Assembly (NCBI RefSeq): GCF_003951315.1
Contig: NZ_QLJH01000063.1
Span: 1 to 8,909 of the forward strand
DNA: 8,909 nucleotides
Direction: 5' to 3'
Source: Sphingomonas sp. S-NIH.Pt15_0812
GTDB taxonomy: Bacteria > Pseudomonadota > Alphaproteobacteria > Sphingomonadales > Sphingomonadaceae
Each line of letters starts with the position of its first letter. Within the stretch, counting starts at the first letter, position 1. The notes under the pieces were generated by a model, which saw only the letters and a program-made list of their open reading frames with translations, was not told the origin of the DNA and did not search any database. The translations under genes were made by a program, and so were the position numbers. Positions 4,922-8,909 of the stretch are shown in pieces.

Positions 4922-7203
4922 GGAAATACCTCGCGCAGCTCGACCAGCGGCACCGACGCCGCGACGCCCGCCAGATAGGTGGCGCGGCTGACGCTCAGCC
5001 GATCCTCGGCGAAGCGCACCGGCACGTCGAAGTCGAACGAGGCGGTCACCGCCGCCCCGGCGGCCGGTGCGCTGTCCAGCACCACCCAGCCACCGTCGGC
5101 GAGCTGGAACCCCGCCCCGCGCCCCGCCACCGCCACCCGCACGCTGTCCGCCACGGGCCGCGTGATCCGCCGCACCGCCGCGCCATAGCGCCGCACCAGC
5201 GCGAACCGGCGCGTCGCGCCGTCCCCCGTCCCGATCGCCTCGCCCCGGCCCTGCCAGTCGAACGGGTCACGCAATCGGAACCCCCGCGCCGGCCCCAGCC
5301 GCGCGCGGAAGAACCCCAGCAGCGCCGCGATATCCGCCTCGGACCGCAGACCAGGTCCCACGTCATAATGGCTCAGCGCCTCCGCCCAGCCGACATTGCG
5401 CTGCTCCGCGCCGCCCGCCGCCGTCACGATCTGCGTCGAGAAATGCGGCGTCACCTCCACGTCCCGGCCCAGCCCCAGTGGAAAGGCGACATCGTCGAAC
5501 GCCTGCATCGCATCCTCCTCCAGGTCGAAATGAACGAAGCCGTCGCGCATCACTTGCGGCAGCGCCCAGACGAAGGTTTCCGCCACCCCGCGCGCCCGCG
5601 CCGTCGCGGCGGCGCGGGCGATCGCTCGCCATTGCCCGCGCTCTTCCAGCCGCAGCACGAAGCCGGCGAAATAATGCTGGGCCTCCATCGGATAGCCCAG
5701 TCGCGCGGTCGCCGCCGCCACGCCCTGCGCGGTCGCCACGGCATCGCCGGTCGCCGCCCAGTCATAATCCTCCAGCTGCAACACGTCGAAGGCGGGCCAG
5801 GCCCAGCCGACCGGCATGTTCGCCCGCTTCGCTTCCGGCGCCAGCGGATCGAGCACGGTCGGCAGATAGGTCAGCAGATGCGTGACGCACTGGCCCCCCG
5901 CCGCCGCCCGCGCCGCATCCGCCAGCGCGATGGTCGACCGCGCCAGGCACGCCCCCGCCCGGTCCAGCGTCGCGCGCTGCGCCTCGGTCGTCACCTCGCG
6001 GATGCTGGCGATCGACACCGGCGCGAAGGCCGCCACCGCCGCCGCATCGTACAGGCACGGTGCATGACGGTCCGGCTGCACCCACCACCAGGGCTCGCCG
6101 ACCTGGAAGCGCGCCGCCATCCCCGACGCCACCGCCAGCCGCATGAACGCCGCCGCCACCTGGGCCAGCCAGTCCATCGCCCCCGCATGGGCCGGGCTCA
6201 GCAGGGTCGAGGGCGGCGACCAGCCGGTCAGCGCCGGCGATCCGTCCGCCGCCCGCTGCTTCCAGTCCCCCCAGCAATGCGCGTCGAACAATTCGTACGA
6301 CAGCGACCAGATCAACCCGTAACCCAGTCGCTGCGCGGCCTGCGCGAAGGCACGATGCCAGGCCACGCACGCCATGTTCAGCACCCCGCCCCGGGCGCTC
6401 ACGTAGAAACCGCCGCCGGCCGCTTCGAGCCGGAAATAATGGCTCATGCCGACATAATGGACGATCGGCCCGCGATACCCCAGGTGCAGCGCGTTGCGCA
6501 GCAGCCGCGCCGGCGTCAGGTGATAGCTGTCGTCATAGCCGCTCGCCATCCGCAGGCCGTGTTCCGGCACCACCGCCCCGCCCAGCGCCAGCACCGCGCC
6601 CGGCCCCTCGCAGGCGATGTCGGTCAGCTCGACCCAGCCCTCCGCCGGTTCCGCCAGCGCCGCATCCCCCCCGTCATAACCGGGCGGGACGAGCGACACG
6701 AACATCCGGTCGACATCCCCCGCCCAGACCGGCACCGCCTCGTCCGGCAGCCGGAACCCACCTTCCACGGTCGCGAAGTCGATCGCTACCACCGCGTCCT
6801 GCGGCGATCCGCTGGCATAGTTCCACAGCCGCACATACCAGCTGCGCGCCACGCCGCCCGCATCGCGTCCCTCTATCGTCAGCACCGGCCCCTGCACCGC
6901 GTCCAGCGCCCGCACCCCGGCCGAGCGCCAGCGGAACCGCAGCCGGCACTGACGGAAATCCCGCGCCGTCTCGTAGCGGAGCAGCGGGTGATCGTGCCGA
7001 TCCTCCGCCTCCCAGATCAGCCCGGCCAGATCGTCGCGCTTGTAGAAGACGCAGTCGACGCGCAACGCATCGCCCGTCTCGCCGATCGTGGTCACCGCCG
7101 CCATCATCGGGCGCGGGAAATTGACCGTCCAGAAGCGCGGATCGAATCGCTGCATCATCTCCGCGCGCTGCCCGTTCCGCGCCGCTGCCAACCAATGCCC
7201 CAT
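4918..7203 (-). CDS. GTA gp12-type distal tail protein: N-terminal extension with TIM-barrel-like domain fused to DUF2460
   Basis: The protein has 761 residues; RcGTA gp12 is only about 210. The last ~195 residues (about 568-761) are a standard DUF2460 distal tail domain: FPLGLGRDVEVTPHFSTQIV, NVGWAEALSHYDVGPGLRS, FFRARLGPARGFRLRDPFDW and a C-terminal SFDFDVPVRF. Residues 1-200 are beta-rich (RFDPRFWTVNFPRPMMAAVT, WYVRLWNYASG). Residues about 210-550 look like a TIM barrel of glycoside-hydrolase type: IVHYVGMSHYF (247-257), LIWSLSYELFD (297-307), FQVGEPWWWVQPD (366-378), VLQLEDYDWA (484-493) and ETFVWALPQ (542-550). No frame break separates the parts. I recall sphingomonad proteins of this length annotated as TIGR02217 or 'non-contractile tail sheath' proteins, so it could coat the tube as well as end it. 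The ATG at 7203 follows a GGGGGAG site. Confidence 0.92.
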   Translation of the reverse strand: MGHWLAAARNGQRAEMMQRFDPRFWTVNFPRPMMAAVTTIGETGDALRVDCVFYKRDDLAGLIWEAEDRHDHPLLRYETARDFRQCRLRFRWRSAGVRALDAVQGPVLTIEGRDAGGVARSWYVRLWNYASGSPQDAVVAIDFATVEGGFRLPDEAVPVWAGDVDRMFVSLVPPGYDGGDAALAEPAEGWVELTDIACEGPGAVLALGGAVVPEHGLRMASGYDDSYHLTPARLLRNALHLGYRGPIVHYVGMSHYFRLEAAGGGFYVSARGGVLNMACVAWHRAFAQAAQRLGYGLIWSLSYELFDAHCWGDWKQRAADGSPALTGWSPPSTLLSPAHAGAMDWLAQVAAAFMRLAVASGMAARFQVGEPWWWVQPDRHAPCLYDAAAVAAFAPVSIASIREVTTEAQRATLDRAGACLARSTIALADAARAAAGGQCVTHLLTYLPTVLDPLAPEAKRANMPVGWAWPAFDVLQLEDYDWAATGDAVATAQGVAAATARLGYPMEAQHYFAGFVLRLEERGQWRAIARAAATARARGVAETFVWALPQVMRDGFVHFDLEEDAMQAFDDVAFPLGLGRDVEVTPHFSTQIVTAAGGAEQRNVGWAEALSHYDVGPGLRSEADIAALLGFFRARLGPARGFRLRDPFDWQGRGEAIGTGDGATRRFALVRRYGAAVRRITRPVADSVRVAVAGRGAGFQLADGGWVVLDSAPAAGAAVTASFDFDVPVRFAEDRLSVSRATYLAGVAASVPLVELREVFP

Positions 7204-7208
7204 GGTCG

Positions 7209-7215
7209 CTCCCCC
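7209..7215 (-). promoter_or_regulatory. Ribosome binding site for gp12
   Basis: gggggag on the minus strand fills the 12-base gap between the gp11 stop (7218-7216) and the gp12 ATG (7203), with five bases of spacing. It supports 7203 as the start. Confidence 0.65.
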
Positions 7216-7749
7216 TCACCCCAGCGCCGCGCGCACCGCCTGCGCTACCTGCCGGCTCGACTGGCGCAGCACCGCCGCCGGTTCGCTCCGCCCCGCATTG
7301 ATCGTGATCGACACCCGCACCTCGCGCGCCGCGGCGGGGGCGAGCGTCTCGATCCGCCCGGCCGCGGTCGGCACGAACAGTTCCGGCCCCCGCTCGCCGA
7401 CCAGATAGCCGCGCCCCGGCGCCAAGAGCCCGCCCGTCGCCCGTCCGGGCTGGCCCCCGGTCGGCATGGCACCGGAACCGCCACCCCCGATAACGATCGA
7501 ATGCACGGCGCTGCGCAGCGCCGCCGCCGCGATCTGGTCCATCACCCGGAGCGCCGTCACCTTCAGATCCTCGAAGCTCAGCTTGCCGGTCCGCGCTGCC
7601 CGGAGCAGCGCCTGCTCGACCAGTCCCCCCGCCCGCGCCGCGCCATGGCCCAGCCCGCTCTCCAGCGCCTGGCGCATCGACGCGACATCGCTCAGGAAGC
7701 CGCGCGTGTCGGCGCGCACCGACACCATCGCCCGATCCACCTCATCCAT
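7216..7749 (-). CDS. GTA gp11-type short tail tape measure protein
   Basis: The 177-residue protein is very short for a tape measure, which fits a GTA with a short tail; RcGTA gp11 is about 220 residues. The N-terminal part is helical and Ala/Leu-rich (VRADTRGFLSDVASMRQALE, LSFEDLKVTALRVMDQIA). The C-terminal part carries the family signature ATGGLLAPGRGYLVGERGPE followed by LFVPTAAGRIE (about residues 113-143), then a beta/helix tail (VRVSITINAG, SSRQVAQAVRAALG). The ATG at 7749 is chosen because the 13 codons upstream in the same frame are Arg-rich and lie within the preceding gene. It overlaps that gene's stop by eight bases. The protein would line the tail tube and set its length. No transmembrane segment is evident. 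Confidence 0.87.
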   Translation of the reverse strand: MDEVDRAMVSVRADTRGFLSDVASMRQALESGLGHGAARAGGLVEQALLRAARTGKLSFEDLKVTALRVMDQIAAAALRSAVHSIVIGGGGSGAMPTGGQPGRATGGLLAPGRGYLVGERGPELFVPTAAGRIETLAPAAAREVRVSITINAGRSEPAAVLRQSSRQVAQAVRAALG

Positions 7750-7945
7750 CCGGAAATGCCTTTCGCAACGCCGCGATCGCCGCCGCATCGGGCGGTGCCT
7801 GCCCGCCCTCCACGCCGCGCATCGCCGCCACCACCACCGCCAGCTCGGCCGGCGTCGCCCCCCAGAAGCGGTCGGGCGACCAGCCCAGCACCGCTCCCGC
7901 GAACCCCGCCGCCCGCGCCGCCGCGCCCACGAAGTCCATGCTCAC
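7742..7945 (-). CDS. Small tail assembly chaperone (rcc01693 / DUF2376 type)
   Basis: The 67-residue protein sits in the slot between gp10 and the tape measure where RcGTA-type clusters carry the small protein often called gp10.1 or rcc01693. Recognisable pieces are AARAAGFAGAVLGWSPDRFW and ATPAELAVVVAAM; the Gly-Trp-x-Pro-x-x-Phe-Trp and Thr-Pro-Ala-Glu-Leu pattern is the family core. It starts at GTG 7945, overlapping the gp10 stop as GTGA. An ATG two codons later (7939) is an alternative start. Its position matches the second chaperone of siphophage G/GT pairs. Here it is a separate coupled cistron rather than a frameshift product. The role is inferred from family and position. Confidence 0.78.
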   Translation of the reverse strand: MSMDFVGAAARAAGFAGAVLGWSPDRFWGATPAELAVVVAAMRGVEGGQAPPDAAAIAALRKAFPDG

Positions 7946-8256
7946 CGCCCGGCCAGGATCTGCCCCAGCAGCACGCGCAGCACCGGCGTCACCGCCGCCA
8001 GCCCCAGCGCCGCCACCGCCTCGCCCAGCGCGATCCGGTCCAGCCCCTCGGGCGGATCGCGCAGGCAGTGCCAGAACAGCGCCACCATCTCCGCCAGGCT
8101 CAGCTTGCCGTCCGCCGCCCGCTCCACCAGCGCGAACAGCGGCCCCAGTTCCGCCTCCGCCGCGACCAGCGCCGCGAAGCTCGGCCGCAGCACCAGCGTC
8201 TCGCCCGCCACCGCCAGCGCCGCCTCGCCGCGCACGGGATTCGCCGCCCCGCTCAC
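7942..8256 (-). CDS. GTA gp10-type tail assembly chaperone
   Basis: The 104-residue protein follows the major tail protein, as gp10 does in GTA clusters. The N-terminus NPVRGEAALAVAGETLVLRP and then SFAALVAAEAELG (residues 6-38) is the characteristic start of the GTA-gp10 family (Phage_TAC-type): a beta hairpin followed by a helix with 'aeAElG'. The rest is helical (LSLAEMVALFWHCLRD, IALGEAVAALGLAAVTPVLR). It starts at GTG 8256, whose last bases form the gp9 stop (GTGA). No nearby ATG gives the conserved N-terminus. It probably prevents premature aggregation of the tape measure and recruits tube subunits. It would not be expected in the finished particle. Confidence 0.87.
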   Translation of the reverse strand: MSGAANPVRGEAALAVAGETLVLRPSFAALVAAEAELGPLFALVERAADGKLSLAEMVALFWHCLRDPPEGLDRIALGEAVAALGLAAVTPVLRVLLGQILAGR

Positions 8257-8657
8257 GACGCCACCACCGCGCCGGAGCTTTCCAGGCTCAGCGTGTAGGA
8301 TCGCTCGCCGTTGAAATCGCCGGCATAGTCCAGCCGCGTCACCAGGAAGCGGCCGGTCATGCTGTCGCCGCTCTCGAAGCTCAGCCGGTAATCGTCGATC
8401 GTCCCCGCCAGCGCACTCGCCTTGATCCGCGCCTCCGCCGCCGATCCGGTGAACACGCCCGCGCCCGACACGCTGACGCTGCGGATGCCCGCCCCCGACA
8501 GCAATTGCCGCCAGCCGCCCGAATCCTTGTTGGTCACCACCACCGCCTCGCCATTGATCGCGAACTGCGTCGTGCGCAGCCCCGCCACCGTCGCGAAGGC
8601 GGGCGCCGCCGCCCCGTCCCCCACCTTCAACAGGAACGCGCTTCCCCGTTCGATCAT
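8253..8657 (-). CDS. GTA gp9-type major tail tube protein (TP901-1 family)
   Basis: The 134-residue protein matches the compact major tail protein of GTAs. Visible landmarks are GSAFLLKVGDG (residues 5-15), VAGLRTTQFAINGEAVVVTN (about 24-43), SGGWRQLLSGAGIRSVSVSG (about 46-65), FESGDSMTGRFLVTRLDYAG (about 94-113) and the closing YTLSLESSG (about 121-129). These are typical of the TP901-1 beta-sandwich tube fold, with the long loop between strands. Many copies would stack in rings to make the tail tube. It has the best Shine-Dalgarno site in the window (AGGAGG, five-base spacing), in keeping with a need for high output. Its stop overlaps the gp10 GTG start. The reading frame is clean. Confidence 0.89.
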   Translation of the reverse strand: MIERGSAFLLKVGDGAAAPAFATVAGLRTTQFAINGEAVVVTNKDSGGWRQLLSGAGIRSVSVSGAGVFTGSAAEARIKASALAGTIDDYRLSFESGDSMTGRFLVTRLDYAGDFNGERSYTLSLESSGAVVAS

Positions 8658-8662
8658 GCCAC

Positions 8663-8668
8663 CCTCCT
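8663..8668 (-). promoter_or_regulatory. Consensus ribosome binding site of the major tail protein
   Basis: A perfect AGGAGG on the minus strand, five bases before the ATG at 8657, overlapping the last base of the gp8 stop codon. It is the only full consensus site seen in the cluster. Confidence 0.8.
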
Positions 8669-8793
8669 CAATCCTGTCGCCACATCCGGAACGCGAACTC
8701 CGCCGAGCCCTGCCAGCGGCTTTCCTGCCGCCCGGCCCGCGCCAGCCGACTCCGCGCCAGCCGCACCGTCACCACCCGCCAACCGCCGCCGAT
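8668..8793 (-). pseudogene. C-terminal fragment of gp8-type tail terminator, 5' part missing at an inverted junction
   Basis: The minus-strand frame ending at the TGA 8670-8668 encodes GGGWRVVTVRLARSRLARAG and a C-terminus of GSAEFAFRMWRQD. That is the usual C-terminal pattern of the GTA gp8 / DUF3168-like tail terminator: a GWRV strand, an RSR segment, then an aromatic 'EFrfRM' strand. Only about 40 of roughly 135 residues are present. Upstream of about 8784 the frame stays open, but the sequence no longer looks like gp8, and the plus strand instead encodes a gp6-like C-terminus. The gene is truncated either by a rearrangement or by an artificial join. The intact protein caps the tail tube and joins it to the head. 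The stop lies 10 bases before the gp9 start. Confidence 0.75.
8775..8790. other. Inverted junction between gp8 (minus) and gp6 (plus) fragments
   Basis: gp8-like coding on the minus strand is recognisable up to about 8784 (the GW of GWRVV is at 8784-8779). gp6-like coding on the plus strand is recognisable from about 8783 (Pro-Pro-Pro-Ile-Ala-His). The two meet almost without a gap in opposite orientations. In an intact cluster both genes run the same way with gp7 between them. This is therefore the breakpoint of an inversion with deletion, biological or artificial. Confidence 0.65.
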
Positions 8794-8908
8794 CGCGCAC
8801 GGGCTGGTGCTGATGGCGGTGCATCTGTTCGAGAATCGCCATGCCGAGGTCGGGGTGCCGACCGCGGTCGCGGCGCTGTGGCGGCCGTGGCGGCGGATCG
8901 GGCTGTGA
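8783..8908 (+). pseudogene. C-terminal fragment of gp6-type head-tail connector, inverted relative to the cluster
   Basis: The plus-strand frame closing at TGA 8906-8908 encodes PPPIAHGLVLMAVHLFENRH and then AEVGVPTAVAALWRPWRRIGL. The 'HLFENR' helix and the terminal 'AALxRPWRR' are the hallmark end of phage/GTA gp6-like head-tail connector proteins (RcGTA rcc01688 type). Only about 41 residues are present; the N-terminal part is missing at the junction near 8783. In RcGTA-type clusters gp6 lies upstream of gp7 and gp8 on the same strand, so finding it on the opposite strand and touching gp8 is abnormal. The stop contains a possible GTGA overlap with a gp7 start (GTG at 8905), as expected at a native gp6/gp7 boundary. 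The opposite strand carries only an unrecognisable open frame here. Confidence 0.7.
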
Positions 8909-8909
8909 C

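Noticed and set aside
1334..4978. A 1,214-codon open reading frame on the plus strand
   Set aside because: It lies opposite gp12-gp15, is made of Arg/Pro/His-rich low-complexity sequence, and shows no domain. Very GC-rich genes often leave long antisense frames free of stops.
5368..8298. A 976-codon open reading frame on the plus strand
   Set aside because: Same antisense effect opposite gp9-gp12. The composition is Arg/His/Pro-rich and no ribosome binding site or family motif is seen, while every minus-strand gene there is recognisable.
8654..8842. A 62-codon minus-strand frame at the right edge
   Set aside because: It is in a different frame from the gp8-type C-terminus and consists of Gly/Ala/Arg-rich sequence crossing the inverted junction.

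Overview
The window is very GC-rich, densely packed, and transcribed almost entirely on the minus strand. Its main content is the tail half of an alphaproteobacterial gene transfer agent (GTA) cluster of the Rhodobacter capsulatus RcGTA type. A 5' portion of an OmpA-like outer membrane protein gene lies at the left end. The DUF2793 protein, the 761-residue gp12-type protein, the short gp15 and the OmpA barrel together suggest a sphingomonad (Sphingomonadales). This is inferred from family recognition, not from a database search.

Layout, read on the minus strand from right to left: a 5'-truncated gp8-type tail terminator (end at 8668); gp9 major tail protein (8657-8253); gp10 tail assembly chaperone (8256-7942); a second small chaperone of the rcc01693 type (7945-7742); gp11 short tape measure (7749-7216); gp12 distal tail protein with DUF2460 at its C-terminus and a large N-terminal extension containing a TIM-barrel-like segment (7203-4918); gp13 hub, DUF2163 (4921-4106); gp14 NlpC/P60 peptidase (4102-3731); gp15 'megatron' fibre/host-specificity protein (3715-1610); and a DUF2793 protein (1613-1173). 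A gap of about 465 bases with two short palindromes follows. Last comes an OmpA-like beta-barrel gene (707 to beyond base 1).

The genes form one tail-assembly module. gp9 builds the tube on the gp11 ruler with help from the two chaperones. gp12, gp13 and gp15 build the distal tail, hub and tip. gp14 cuts cell wall, and DUF2793 is probably a tip or receptor-contact protein. Most neighbours overlap by 1-8 bases (ATGA or GTGA), so translation is probably coupled.

The most notable observations are four. (1) The gp15 protein appears to lack the TIM-barrel domain it carries in RcGTA, while gp12 carries a TIM-barrel-like region. (2) The NlpC/P60 peptidase has Tyr where the family has its catalytic His. 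(3) At the right edge a gp6-type head-tail connector fragment lies on the PLUS strand, butted against the gp8 fragment on the minus strand. (4) The first 14 bases are a perfect inverted copy of bases 37-50. Points 3 and 4 together suggest that both ends of the window are fold-back or inverted chimeric joins, as made by whole-genome amplification or assembly, rather than biology. A true inversion remains possible at the right end.
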